Assembly (NCBI RefSeq): GCF_029167645.1 | Contig: NZ_CP119147.1 | Span: forward strand, 1,922,001-1,986,000 | Source: Streptomyces sp. AM 2-1-1 | Lineage (GTDB): Bacteria > Actinomycetota > Actinomycetes > Streptomycetales > Streptomycetaceae | DNA: 64,000 bases | Direction: 5' to 3' | Shown here: positions 42,330-51,407 of the stretch, one piece after another | Layout: each line of letters starts with the position of its first letter | How positions within the stretch are numbered: the stretch's first letter is position 1 | The notes under the pieces: model-generated | The model's input: only the letters and a program-made list of their open reading frames with translations | What the model was told of the DNA's origin: nothing | Database searches by the model: none | Made by a program: the position numbers and the translations under genes

Positions 42330-42364
42330 GAAGCCGCCGGGCGCTTTCGCGACCCGGCGGCTTC
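42330..42364 (-). terminator. Terminator of leuB
   Basis: Perfect 12-bp stem GAAGCCGCCGGG (42330-42341) with 42353-42364, 11-nt loop, 16 nt past the leuB stop. Confidence 0.9.
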
Positions 42365-42380
42365 CTGGAGAGTCGTCGGG

Positions 42381-43421
42381 TCAGCCTGCTACGCGTACCG
42401 CGAGCGCGTCGCCGATCTCGTCGGTGGTGCGGGTCTTCCCGTCGCGCTCCGCCAGGTCGGCGGAGACAGCGTCCTCGATGCGCGCGGCCTCGGTCTCGTG
42501 GCCGAGGTGACGCAGCAGAAGGGCGACGGAGAGGATCGTGGCCGTGGGGTCGGCCTTGCCCTGGCCGGCGATGTCGGGGGCCGAGCCGTGGACCGGCTCG
42601 AACATCGACGGGAAGGCGCCGGTCGGGTTGATGTTGCCGGAGGCGGCCAGGCCGATGCCACCGGTGACGGCGGCGGCGAGGTCGGTGAGGATGTCGCCGA
42701 AGAGGTTGTCGGTGACGATGACGTCGAAGCGCTCCGGCTGCGTGACGAAGAAGATCGTCGCCGCGTCGACGTGCAGGTAGTCGGTGGTGACCTGGGGGTA
42801 CTCGGCCGCGACCTTGTCGAAGGTGTTCTTCCACAGGTGCCCGGCGTAGACGAGGACGTTGTTCTTGTGGACCAGCGTCAGCTTCTTGCGGGGGCGGGCG
42901 GCGGCGCGGTCGAAGGCGTCGCGGACGACGCGCTCGACACCGTACGCGGTGTTGACGCTGACCTCGGTGGCGACCTCGGCGGGCGTACCGGTGCGCAGCG
43001 AGCCGCCGTTGCCGGTGTACGGGCCCTCGGTGCCCTCCCGCACGACGACGAAGTCGATGTCGGGGCGGCCGGCCAGCGGGGTGGCGGTGTTCGGGAAGAG
43101 CTTCGACGGCCTCAGGTTGATGAAGTGGTCGAAGGCGAAGCGCAGCTTCAGCAGGAGCCCGCGCTCCAGCACGCCGGACGGGACCGAGGGGTCGCCGATC
43201 GCGCCGAGCAGGATGGCGTCGTGGTCCTTGAGGGAGGCGAGCTCCGCGTCGGGGAGGGTTTCACCCGTGCGGTGCCAGCGCTGGGCGCCGAGGTCGTACT
43301 CCTTGGTCTCCAGCTTCACGTCCTGCGGGAGGACGGCGTTGAGGACCTTGAGGCCCTGGGCAACGACTTCCTGGCCGATTCCGTCACCGGGGATCACTGC
43401 GAGATTGATGCTGCGAGACAT
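42381..43421 (-). CDS. leuB: 3-isopropylmalate dehydrogenase
   Basis: NAD-dependent decarboxylating dehydrogenase of 346 residues in leucine synthesis. Visible features are [14 protein letters not shown] at the N-terminus, [14 protein letters not shown], and the metal/substrate segment [15 protein letters not shown]. It is the short actinobacterial type. ATG 43421, divergent from the Tat phosphatase. It completes, with leuCD elsewhere in the window, most of the leucine branch. Confidence 0.97.
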   Translation of the reverse strand: MSRSINLAVIPGDGIGQEVVAQGLKVLNAVLPQDVKLETKEYDLGAQRWHRTGETLPDAELASLKDHDAILLGAIGDPSVPSGVLERGLLLKLRFAFDHFINLRPSKLFPNTATPLAGRPDIDFVVVREGTEGPYTGNGGSLRTGTPAEVATEVSVNTAYGVERVVRDAFDRAAARPRKKLTLVHKNNVLVYAGHLWKNTFDKVAAEYPQVTTDYLHVDAATIFFVTQPERFDVIVTDNLFGDILTDLAAAVTGGIGLAASGNINPTGAFPSMFEPVHGSAPDIAGQGKADPTATILSVALLLRHLGHETEAARIEDAVSADLAERDGKTRTTDEIGDALAVRVAG

Positions 43422-43550
43422 GACGGCAGCTTATCCACGCGTCCCATCTCATGACACACACCGTCCACTATACGGACAGATGGTGAGCTGTACGCGTGGC
43501 GTTCACCTGTCGATGGGGATCGGGACACCCGGAAAGTAGATGTTCTGGCC

Positions 43551-45143
43551 ATGGACATCCCCCGCTTCGGCATCCCCGAGAAGCTCGCCGCCCGCATGAG
43601 CATGGCGGAGCAACACGAGTATCTCCGCACCAGGCTGACGCGCCGCGGCGTGCTGCGTACCAGCGTGGCGACCGCCGCCGTCACCGGCGCGGGTCTGGGC
43701 ACCGGCCTCCTCACCGCCTCGCCGGCCGCCGCCCACCCTGCCGCGCCGGGCTCCCCGACCGTGCTCACCTCGCGCTCCACCACGCGGGTGGACGGGTCGC
43801 TGGTGGCCCCGTTCGGCCGCCACCTCGCCTACGGCGCCGACCCGAAGACGCAGATGAGCGTCTCGTGGCAGGTCCCCTTCGCCGTCAAGCGCCCCTACGT
43901 CCGCATCGGTCTCAAGCCGTGGTCGCTGAGCCGCCGCATCGACGCCGAGGTGCGCCGGCTCTCCACGCCGTCGCTGAACAACGGCGCGATCTCCGCCGCC
44001 GAGCAGTTCTACGTGCACGCGGGTCTGGAGCGGCTGCGGCCGGGCACGACGTACTACTACGGCGTCGGGCACGACGGCTTCGACCCGGCGGACACCCGCA
44101 ACCTGGGCACGCTCGGCACATTCACCACCGCGCCCTCGCGCGCCGAGAACTTCACCTTCACGGCCTTCGGCGACCAGGGCGTCAGCTACCACGCCCTCGG
44201 CAACGACCAGTTGCTGCTCGGTCAGAACCCGGCCTTCCACCTGCACGCCGGCGACATCTGCTACGCCGACCCCTCGGGCCAGGGCCGGGAGACCGACGTC
44301 TACGACGCGCGCACCTGGGACCAGTTCCTCGCCCAGACGGAGACCGTCGCGAAGACGGTGCCGTGGATGGTGACCACCGGCAACCACGACATGGAGGCCT
44401 GGTACTCCCCCGACGGCTACGGCGGCCAGAACGCCCGCTGGTCGCTGCCGGACAACGGCCCGGATCCGGTCGGCCTGCCGGGCGCGTACTCGTTCGTCCA
44501 CGGCAACGTCGGTGTCGTCGCCCTGGACGCCAACGACGTCTCGAACGAGATCCCGGCCAACCTCGGCATCAGCGCGGGCCGGCAGACCAAGTGGCTGGAC
44601 CGCCGTCTCGGCGAGCTGCGCGCCCGCGAGGACGTCGACTTCGTCGTGGTCTTCTTCCACCACTGCGCCTTCTCGACCACCAACGCGCACGCCTCCGAGG
44701 GCGGGGTCCGCGAGGCATGGGTGCCGCTCTTCGAGAAGCACCAGGTGGACCTGGTGATCAACGGCCACAACCACGTCTACGAGCGCACGGACGCGATCCT
44801 GAGGAACACGGTCGCCCGCACGGTGCCGATCGGCGAGCGCACGGACCCGACCCGTGACGGCATCGTCTACGTCACGGCGGGCGGCGCGGGCAAGTCGCTC
44901 TACGACTTCCCGGCCCCCGACACCTACGAGGGTCACGTCAGGGACCAGGAGAGCGTGGACACGTACTACGTGGCCAGGGGCGGGGTGCACGCGGCGGAGA
45001 CCGTGGAGTGGTCCCGGGTGCGCTACACCGGCTACTCGTTCCTCGCGGTGGAGGTCACGGTGGGCCCGCACCCGAGGATGAAGGTCACCGCGCTCGCCGA
45101 GTCGGGTGCCCGCATCGACCACTTCGAGGTCGCGCGCGGCTGA
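43551..45143 (+). CDS. Tat-exported purple acid phosphatase-like metallophosphoesterase
   Basis: Exported phosphoesterase of 530 residues. A long Tat signal has twin arginines in LTRRGVLRTSVATAAV (about residues 30-45). A fibronectin-III-like N-terminal domain precedes the dinuclear metal domain, which has GDQG, GDICYAD, GNHD, FFHHCAF and GHNHVYER, the full metallophosphoesterase set with the purple-acid-phosphatase tyrosine in the CYAD segment. ATG 43551. It likely releases phosphate from organic esters outside the cell. No PHO box was recognised upstream. Confidence 0.92.
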   Translation: MDIPRFGIPEKLAARMSMAEQHEYLRTRLTRRGVLRTSVATAAVTGAGLGTGLLTASPAAAHPAAPGSPTVLTSRSTTRVDGSLVAPFGRHLAYGADPKTQMSVSWQVPFAVKRPYVRIGLKPWSLSRRIDAEVRRLSTPSLNNGAISAAEQFYVHAGLERLRPGTTYYYGVGHDGFDPADTRNLGTLGTFTTAPSRAENFTFTAFGDQGVSYHALGNDQLLLGQNPAFHLHAGDICYADPSGQGRETDVYDARTWDQFLAQTETVAKTVPWMVTTGNHDMEAWYSPDGYGGQNARWSLPDNGPDPVGLPGAYSFVHGNVGVVALDANDVSNEIPANLGISAGRQTKWLDRRLGELRAREDVDFVVVFFHHCAFSTTNAHASEGGVREAWVPLFEKHQVDLVINGHNHVYERTDAILRNTVARTVPIGERTDPTRDGIVYVTAGGAGKSLYDFPAPDTYEGHVRDQESVDTYYVARGGVHAAETVEWSRVRYTGYSFLAVEVTVGPHPRMKVTALAESGARIDHFEVARG

Positions 45144-45211
45144 CCGGCACGGCTCGCCGCGGTCAGGAGGCATCCGCCGCCACGGGCGGAGGCCTCCGGG
45201 CCCCGGTGGGT

Positions 45212-45343
45212 TCAGTGGCCGGTGGCTCCGCCGTTGTCGCGGCGGTCCAGGGCGCGCTGGAGGGCCGCGGCGGCGTTCTCGCGCTCGGTTTCCGTGGGGC
45301 GGGGGGTGTGACGGACGCGGCGGCGGACGGTTGCTTCTGCCAT
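45212..45343 (-). CDS. Small basic protein, 43 residues
   Basis: Short gene with ATG 45343 and a strong AGGAGG 8 nt upstream, coding a 43-residue protein that starts MAEATVRRRVRH and has a helical ETERENAAAALQRALDRRD segment. No known motif, signal or membrane segment. It converges with the phosphatase gene. The strong ribosome binding site argues that it is translated. I do not recognise its function. Confidence 0.6.
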   Translation of the reverse strand: MAEATVRRRVRHTPRPTETERENAAAALQRALDRRDNGGATGH

Positions 45344-45783
45344 GGGGAACGCCTCCTGGAGATCACGGGTGTCACGGGAATCAGGGGTATCGGGTACGGC
45401 CGGCGGCGCGCGCGGACCGGGGCCCGGCCGCGGACGAAGTACGGCGGCGGGTGACGCGCTGCCGTCGGCCTGGCCGGAACCGGGGGGTGACGCCGGAAGG
45501 TGCGGGAGCGGACGCCGCAGGGGTGGCCTGCATCGGGCGTGTCCGTTCACCGCCACCAGTCGCTGGTGGAAGCGAATCGTTCGGCTCCTACAAAAGTAGG
45601 ACACCCGGGCCGCCCTGTCTCCACAGTTACTCGGACTTCCTACTATCTGAGACGGCCGCTCCACCGCGGCGCGAGGTCCGGGGGACGGAAACGGGCCGGC
45701 GGGACGGGCGCGACCGTGCGCCCGTCCCGCCGGCCCGTCGGCCCGCGTGAGGTGGTGCCCGCACACCGCGGGCCCCTTCGTGC
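45344..45783. other. Intergenic region with small hairpins
   Basis: 440 bp. It contains two short perfect hairpins: CCACCAG/CTGGTGG at 45553-45569 and TCCTAC/GTAGGA at 45586-45601. There is a less GC-rich stretch around 45570-45655, and the transporter terminator at 45691-45738. No clear gene; a small RNA or the promoter of the 43-residue gene is possible. Confidence 0.5.
45691..45738 (-). terminator. Terminator of the siderophore-binding protein gene
   Basis: Perfect 21-bp stem (45691-45711 with 45718-45738), 6-nt loop, 46 nt past the stop. Confidence 0.92.
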
Positions 45784-46848
45784 CTACTTCTCGACGTACT
45801 TCGCGAACTCCGGCACGACGTGGTCGATCGCGTAGGAGGTCGAGAGGACCGAGTCGGTGGCGAACGCCTGGCTCAGACCGTCCTGGTCGAAGACGATCGC
45901 GTGGCCGCCGGCGACCGCGGGGATCTTCTTGTACAGGGCGTCGGAGGTGACCTGGGCGGGCGCGACGCCGATGGGCGCCATCACGAGCAGGTCCGCGTCG
46001 AACTGGTCGAGGTTCTCCTCGGAGACGCTGACCGAGAACGCGTCACCGGCCTGCTTCTCGATGACCGGGTTGTTCTTGAAGCCGAGCCGCTCGACGAAGT
46101 CGACGCGGCCGGTGCCCGAGACGTACGCGCCCCAGCCGACCGAGGTCTTCGAGGCGAGGGTGACCGTCTTGTCCTTGAACTCGGGGTGCGCCTTCGCCGC
46201 GGCGGCGAACTTGTCCTCGATGCCCTTGATCAGCTTGTCGCCCTCGGCCTTCCTGCCCAGGGCGGTGGAGACCATCCGGGTCTGCTGCTCCCAGGACAGC
46301 TTGTACTGGTCGCCGCCCTCGGGGACGCCGATGACCGGCGCGATCTTGCTGAGGGTGTCGTAACGGGCCTGGTCACCGCTGGACTTGGTGTCGAGGATCA
46401 GGTCGGGCTTGAGGGCCGCGATCTTCTCGTACTCCGGCTCCATGGTGCCGATCTTCTCCGGGCTCTTGGTGTAGAGACCCTTGGCCCACGGGCCGACGCC
46501 GTCGCCGCCGAAGGCGAGCCAGTCGCTCGCGCCGACGGGCTGCACGCCGAGGGCGAGCGCGGTCTCCGCGTCGCCCCAGCCGAGTGCGACGACCCGCTCG
46601 GGCTGCTCCTTCACCGTGACGGAGCCGAACTTGGTGTCGACGGACACCGGGAAGGCGCCGGTGGAGGCGGAGGAGGCGGACGCGTCCTTGGCCGAGTCGC
46701 CCGACGTGTCGGAGTCGTCGGAGGAGCAGCCGGTCGCACCGATCAGCACGGCGGCGAGCGGAAGCGCCAGCAGGCCGAGGGAGGCGCGGGAGCGGGTGGG
46801 GGTGCCGGAACGACGGGCAAGAGGGTTCCGGAGACGCACGTTCTTCAT
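45784..46848 (-). CDS. Iron-siderophore ABC transporter substrate-binding lipoprotein
   Basis: FepB/FhuD-type binding protein of 354 residues. The lipoprotein signal ends LIGATGC, with lipidated Cys41. A Ser/Asp-rich linker follows, then the two-lobed metal-siderophore domain starting FPVSVDTKFGSVTVKEQPERVVALG. ATG 46848 lies only 5 nt from an iron box, so the operator may overlap the leader and ribosome binding site. It belongs with the permease and ATPase genes just upstream on the same strand. The siderophore itself is not revealed; no siderophore synthesis gene is present. Confidence 0.93.
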   Translation of the reverse strand: MKNVRLRNPLARRSGTPTRSRASLGLLALPLAAVLIGATGCSSDDSDTSGDSAKDASASSASTGAFPVSVDTKFGSVTVKEQPERVVALGWGDAETALALGVQPVGASDWLAFGGDGVGPWAKGLYTKSPEKIGTMEPEYEKIAALKPDLILDTKSSGDQARYDTLSKIAPVIGVPEGGDQYKLSWEQQTRMVSTALGRKAEGDKLIKGIEDKFAAAAKAHPEFKDKTVTLASKTSVGWGAYVSGTGRVDFVERLGFKNNPVIEKQAGDAFSVSVSEENLDQFDADLLVMAPIGVAPAQVTSDALYKKIPAVAGGHAIVFDQDGLSQAFATDSVLSTSYAIDHVVPEFAKYVEK

Positions 46849-46853
46849 GCCCT

Positions 46854-46872
46854 TGAGGTTAGCCTAACCTTA
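46854..46872. promoter_or_regulatory. Iron box (DmdR-type) before the binding-protein gene
   Basis: TGAGGTTAGCCTAACCTTA contains a perfect 15-bp palindrome (46856-46870) and fits the Streptomyces iron box TTAGGTTAGGCTAACCTAA. It is 5 nt upstream of the start codon at 46848. Confidence 0.9.
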
Positions 46873-46996
46873 TTTCGCACCCGCCGCGGGGCCTGCGAAA
46901 AGCGCGGTACAGGCCGCTTCAGGGGGAGTTGAGCCGCCTCACGAGAGGTTTCGGCGGACGCTCGGAGGCGGCCCGGCGAAGCAGCGGACACGCCGC

Positions 46997-47824
46997 TCAG
47001 GCGGAGGAGGCGGCCGGCCGTGCGTCCGGCACGTGGTGACGGCCGATCGGCACGATCATCGGGGTGCCGGAGGCCGGGTCGGGGACGACGGAGCAGCGCA
47101 TGCCGAACACCTCGGTGACGAGCTCCGCCGTCACGATCCCGGCCGGGCGGCCCTCCGCCACGATCCGGCCGTCCTTCATCGCGACCAGGTGGTCGGCGTA
47201 CCGGCAGGCCAGGTTCAGGTCGTGCAGGACGGCGACGAGCGTCACCCCGCGCTCCCGGTTGAGATCGGTGAGCAGATCGAGGACGTCCAGCTGGTGGCTG
47301 ATGTCGAGGTAGGTCGTCGGCTCGTCGAGCAGCAGCACGTCGGTGTGCTGGGCGAGCGCCATGGCGATCCAGACGCGCTGGCGCTGCCCTCCGGAGAGCT
47401 CGTCGACCGGCCGCTCGGCGAGCTCCAGCACGTCGGTGGCGACGAGCGCCTCGGCCACCGCCGCGTCGTCCTCGGCGGTCCAGGAGCGCAGCCAGCCCTG
47501 GCGCGGGTACCGGCCCCGGCCGACCAGGTCGGCGACGGTGATGCCTTCGGGGGCGACGGGGGTCTGCGGGAGGATGCCGAGGATCCGGGCGACCGCCTTG
47601 GTGGGCAGCGACCGGATGTCCTCGCCGTCGAGCAGTACCGACCCCGCCGAGGGGGTGAGCAGCCGGGCGAGGGACCGCAGGAGCGTGGACTTCCCGCAGG
47701 CGTTGGGGCCCACGATCATCGTCACCCCGCCCGCCGGGATGTCGATGTCGAGGTCCTTGACGATGTCCCGGCTGCCGTATCCGAGGCGCAGTCCGCGCGC
47801 TCCCAGGCTGTGTTCCACGCTCAC
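46997..47824 (-). CDS. Siderophore ABC transporter ATP-binding protein
   Basis: FecE/FepC-type ATPase of 275 residues. Walker A is GPNACGKST, the signature LSGGQRQR, Walker B LLLDEPTTYLD, and the switch histidine VLHDLN. GTG 47824 is chosen, with AAAGGAAC upstream. An in-frame ATG at 47962 overlaps the permease stop (ATGA), but would add a 46-residue Pro/Ser/Gly stretch of low complexity. It energises the two FecCD permeases encoded just upstream. Confidence 0.94.
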   Translation of the reverse strand: MSVEHSLGARGLRLGYGSRDIVKDLDIDIPAGGVTMIVGPNACGKSTLLRSLARLLTPSAGSVLLDGEDIRSLPTKAVARILGILPQTPVAPEGITVADLVGRGRYPRQGWLRSWTAEDDAAVAEALVATDVLELAERPVDELSGGQRQRVWIAMALAQHTDVLLLDEPTTYLDISHQLDVLDLLTDLNRERGVTLVAVLHDLNLACRYADHLVAMKDGRIVAEGRPAGIVTAELVTEVFGMRCSVVPDPASGTPMIVPIGRHHVPDARPAASSA

Positions 47825-47958
47825 GCGGTGTTCCTTTCCCGATGCTCCCGGCAGTCCTGATGGTCCCGACGGGTCCGACGGGCCGGCCGGACCCGATGGC
47901 TCCGCCGGTCGTGCGCGCACGGACGGCGGGGGTGGCGTCCGGCCGGCGGGCGGGCGGG

Positions 47959-49089
47959 TCATCCGCCCCGGCCCGCGCGGTTGGTGCGGATCAGCAGCCA
48001 CATCAGGTACGGGGCACCGATCACGCTGGTGACGATCCCCACGGGCAGTTGCCCCGCCGATCCGGCGGGCAGGTCCACCAGGTCCAGCACGTGCTGCGCG
48101 GCGAAGTCGGCGACCAGTACCAGCAGCGCTCCGGTCAGACCGGAGGCGACGAGTGAGGCGCCCCGCCCGGGAGCCAGCCGGCGGGCGACCGGCGCGGAGA
48201 CGAACGCGACGAAGCCGACCGGCCCGGCGGCGGCGGTGGCCACTCCGGCGAGGGCGACGGCGCAGGCGAGCAGCGCCGGCCGGCCCCGTTGGGTGCGCCC
48301 GCCCAGCCCCGCGGCGGTGTCGTCGCCGAGCTGGAGCACGGGCATCTGCCGGGCCGCCAGGAAGAGCAGCGGCAGCACCACCACGAGCGACCAGGCCAGC
48401 GGCCGCAGCAGGTCCCAGGACCGGCCGTTGAGACTGCCGGTGAGCCAGAGCAGCGCCGACTGCGCCTCGGTGACCTCGGAACGGGTCATCAGGTAGGAGA
48501 CCACGCTGGAGAGTCCGGCGCCGATCCCGATGCCGACGAGGACGAGCCGTGCACCGGTGACCCCGCGCCGCCAGGCGAGCGCGTAGATCAGCAGGCCGGT
48601 GAGCACCGCTCCGGCCAGCGCGAACGCGGAGAGGAGCACCCCGCTCACGGCGAACAGCGAGGAGGCGAGCACCGCGGCGACCGAGGCTCCCGAGCTGATG
48701 CCGATCACGTCCGGGCTGGCGAGCGGGTTGCGCAGCACGCTCTGGAAAACCGCGCCGGAGAGCCCGAAGGCGACGCCGACCAGGATGGCCATCAGGGCGC
48801 GGGGCATCCGCAGTTCCCCGACGATGAACCAGGTGGCGGGGTCGGCGCGCCCGGTGAGGGCGGCGACGACGTCGGAGAGCGGGACCGCCATGTCCCCGTA
48901 CGCCAGCGAGGCGCAGAGGACGGCGACGGCGGCGACGGCGAGGACCACGCAGACGAGCAGGTAGCGGGCGCGGCCGGCGCGGCGCACCCGGGCCACCTCG
49001 TGCACGGCCGCGCGGGCCTCGTCGGTGGCGCCGGCCCTCCCGGCCCCGTCGGTGCGGCCGCGCGCGGGCGGGGCGGCGGGGGCGGTCAC
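47959..49089 (-). CDS. Siderophore ABC transporter permease, second subunit
   Basis: FecCD-family permease of 376 residues with about nine hydrophobic helices. The family segments VGVAFGLSGAVFQSVLRNPLASPDVIGISSGAS and GPVGFVAFVSAPVARRL are clear. GTG 49089 overlaps the stop of the first permease by 4 nt (GTGA), with GGAG just upstream. The N-terminal 45 residues are a charged, poorly conserved extension. It pairs with the upstream permease as heterodimer. Confidence 0.94.
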   Translation of the reverse strand: MTAPAAPPARGRTDGAGRAGATDEARAAVHEVARVRRAGRARYLLVCVVLAVAAVAVLCASLAYGDMAVPLSDVVAALTGRADPATWFIVGELRMPRALMAILVGVAFGLSGAVFQSVLRNPLASPDVIGISSGASVAAVLASSLFAVSGVLLSAFALAGAVLTGLLIYALAWRRGVTGARLVLVGIGIGAGLSSVVSYLMTRSEVTEAQSALLWLTGSLNGRSWDLLRPLAWSLVVVLPLLFLAARQMPVLQLGDDTAAGLGGRTQRGRPALLACAVALAGVATAAAGPVGFVAFVSAPVARRLAPGRGASLVASGLTGALLVLVADFAAQHVLDLVDLPAGSAGQLPVGIVTSVIGAPYLMWLLIRTNRAGRGG

Positions 49090-50159
49090 AGCTCCACCAG
49101 CTTCCGGCGACGCACCAGGACGATGAAGGGGATGCAGCCGATCACCGCGGTGACGATGCCTGCCTGCACTTCGGCGGGGCGGGCGACCAGGCGGCCCACG
49201 ATGTCGGCGGCGAGCAGCAGGATCGGGGCGAGGACCGCGCTGTAGGCGAGGACCCAGCGGTGGTCGGGGCCGGTGATCAGCCGGGCGGCGTGCGGGACGA
49301 CCAGTCCGACGAACCCGATGGGTCCGGCGATCACGGTCGCCGAGCCGCAGAGCAGCACCACGGCGAGGGCTGAGGCCGCGCGGGCCGGGCCGACCCGCTG
49401 CCCGAGGCCGCGCGCCACGTCGTCGCCGAGGGCGAGGGCGTTGAGCTGGGGACCGACGGCGAAGGCGAGGAGGGATCCGGCCACGATGAAGGGCAGTACC
49501 TGCCAGAGCGCATCGGTCTCCCGTCCGGAGAGCGAGCCGACCTGCCAGAAGCGGAACTGGTCGAAGGTCTTGCTGTCGGTCAGCAGGATCGTGGTGGTGA
49601 GCGACTGCAGGAGCGCGGTGGTGGCCGCTCCGGCGAGCGCCAGTTTGACGGGGGTGGGGCCCTCCCTGCCCACCGAGCTGACGCCGTAGACGAAGAGGGC
49701 GGCGAGCAGTGCGCCGCCGAAGCCGAACCAGATGTACTGCCCGGGGGCGGTGAGGCCGAGGACGCCCATGGCGAGGACCACACAGGCGGAGGCTCCGGCG
49801 TTCACGCCGAGCAGTCCCGGATCGGCCAGGGGGTTGCGGGTGACGCCCTGCATGAGCGCTCCGGCGAGCCCGAGGGCCACTCCGGCGAGGAGGCCGGCGA
49901 GGGTGCGCGGGACGCGGACCGTCCGGACCACGAGGTGGGTGCGCCGGGAGTCGTCGGGGCTGAACAGGGCGTGCCACACGTCGGCGAGCGGGACGTGCCC
50001 CGACCCGACGGCGAGGCTGATCCCGGCGATCAGTACGAGCACCACCACTGCGGCCACGAGGCCTGCGGCGAGAGCGGGACGGGAACCCTCGCGGCGGGTT
50101 CCGCCGCCGGCCGGCGGGGCGGTGGGCGCCGTCGGCAGGGTGGCGGAGGCCGGCCTCAC
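49086..50159 (-). CDS. Siderophore ABC transporter permease, first subunit
   Basis: FecCD-family permease of 357 residues. Visible features are AGVALGLAGALMQGVTRNPLADPGLLGVNAGAS and GPIGFVGLVVPHAARLITGPDHR. GTG 50159 with AGAGG upstream. It is the first gene of the minus-strand operon permease-permease-ATPase-(binding protein), preceded by an iron box at 50286-50302. Confidence 0.94.
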   Translation of the reverse strand: MRPASATLPTAPTAPPAGGGTRREGSRPALAAGLVAAVVVLVLIAGISLAVGSGHVPLADVWHALFSPDDSRRTHLVVRTVRVPRTLAGLLAGVALGLAGALMQGVTRNPLADPGLLGVNAGASACVVLAMGVLGLTAPGQYIWFGFGGALLAALFVYGVSSVGREGPTPVKLALAGAATTALLQSLTTTILLTDSKTFDQFRFWQVGSLSGRETDALWQVLPFIVAGSLLAFAVGPQLNALALGDDVARGLGQRVGPARAASALAVVLLCGSATVIAGPIGFVGLVVPHAARLITGPDHRWVLAYSAVLAPILLLAADIVGRLVARPAEVQAGIVTAVIGCIPFIVLVRRRKLVEL

Positions 50160-50285
50160 CGGGCGCCTCTCACGGTGGCCGGTATCGCATCCGGCATGGT
50201 TCGCTCCTCAACGGCTCCTCGTGGAGCCGTTGCCACGCTCCACGCAGGGTTCATGCCCGCCAGGAGATCACCCGAGGGCCTACAG

Positions 50286-50302
50286 TAAGGTGACCCTAAC
50301 AT
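50286..50302. promoter_or_regulatory. Iron box upstream of the permease operon
   Basis: TAAGGTGACCCTAACAT; its complement matches 14 of 17 positions of AGGTTAGGCTCACCTAA, the known Streptomyces iron-box form. It lies between the permease operon and the divergent PPOX gene and could control both. Confidence 0.75.
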
Positions 50303-50439
50303 CGTATGCATGGCCGGAAAAAACCGGTCTGCGCCCCGAGGGTCCGGGTGGCGGACCGCGTAGATCCGGCCACCCACGCGTACCGGCGAGGGCGACCCCC
50401 GTCCGTGCGTACCCTCAGGTCACCTGCCAGGAAGTCGCC

Positions 50440-51033
50440 TTGCACCTCAGCACCGCAGCGCCCGCCCCCGCTCCGTCCTCCGCGGCCTCCCGCGACGGTC
50501 ACGTCGAGCTCACCGACGCCGACGAGCTGACCGCGCTCCTCGGCGCCCCGCATCCGATCGTCATCGAGAAGGTGCACGACACGCTGACGGAGGAGGACCT
50601 GCGGCTCATCGACCGGTCCCCGCTGTGCACGATCGCCACCTCCGACGCGCAGGGCAACTGCGACGCCTCACCGAAGGGCGGGGCGGCCGGCTTCACGCTC
50701 GTCCTGGACGAGCGCACCCTCGCCCTGCCGGACCTGCCGGGGAACCGCCGCTCGGACGGCTTCCGCAACATCCTGCAGAACCCGCACGTGGGCCTGCTCT
50801 ACCTCATCCCCGGCGTCATGGACGTGCTGCGGGTCAACGGCCGCGCCCGGATCCTGCGGGACGCGCCGTTCTTCGACGACCTGGCGGACGCGGCGGGCAC
50901 CCGGCCGCAGCTGGCGCTGCTGGTCGAGATCGACGAGATATTCCGGCACTGCCCCGCATCGCTGCGCCGCTCCGGCGTCTGGCAGCCCGGCACCTGGGGT
51001 ACGGCGCCGAAGGTGCCCGGACAGCGCGGCTGA
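50440..51033 (+). CDS. FMN-binding PPOX-type flavoprotein (MSMEG_1061-like)
   Basis: Split-barrel pyridoxamine-phosphate-oxidase-like protein of 197 residues. The core includes SPLCTIATSDAQGNCDASPKGG, LALPDLPGNRRSDGFRNILQNPHVGLLYLIPG and VNGRARI. TTG 50440 is the likely start, with AGGA 7 nt upstream and no ATG or GTG in a better place. It is divergent from the siderophore transporter and shares its iron-box region. Some PPOX-fold proteins act in ferric-siderophore reduction or haem degradation, so a link to iron is possible but not shown. Confidence 0.85.
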   Translation: MHLSTAAPAPAPSSAASRDGHVELTDADELTALLGAPHPIVIEKVHDTLTEEDLRLIDRSPLCTIATSDAQGNCDASPKGGAAGFTLVLDERTLALPDLPGNRRSDGFRNILQNPHVGLLYLIPGVMDVLRVNGRARILRDAPFFDDLADAAGTRPQLALLVEIDEIFRHCPASLRRSGVWQPGTWGTAPKVPGQRG

Positions 51034-51407
51034 GTCCGCCGGGACCCGAAAGCTGCGCGGAGGCGCCGGCCACGGGCCCGGACGCCGCCCGACCGCACCC
51101 CTGTCCGCCGTTCGTCGGCGGGCAGGGGTGCGGTGCGTCCCGGCCCGGACGCACCGCGAGGCCGGGTGCCCGCGCCCGTCGGGGCCGGGTGCCGGTCAGG
51201 AGGGAACGGACCCGTGGCTCGGGACGAAGCAGAGCCCGCAGCGGGACGCGGTGCGGGACCGCCACGGGGGCGGCGCGGGGACGGGCGGCCCGCACCACGG
51301 CGGACCGCCCCCGTCCGGCAGGGGGGATGCCGGGCGGGGGCGGGGTTCTGGGCGGGACGCCGGCCTCGTTGTCACGAGCGAGCTGCGGCCGGCGGCCCCT
51401 GGGGGCG
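51034..51407. other. Intergenic region between convergent PPOX and pruA genes
   Basis: 374 bp, very GC-rich. It holds a hairpin at 51092-51134. Nothing else was recognised. Confidence 0.6.
51092..51134. terminator. Hairpin terminator
   Basis: 19-bp stem (51092-51110 with 51116-51134), one G-U-type pair, loop TTCGT. Confidence 0.85.

Noticed and set aside
42127-42834. Extension of the ilvE frame into the leuB region
   Set aside because: It overlaps leuB on the same strand in another frame and crosses a terminator; the ATG at 42126 matches the family start.
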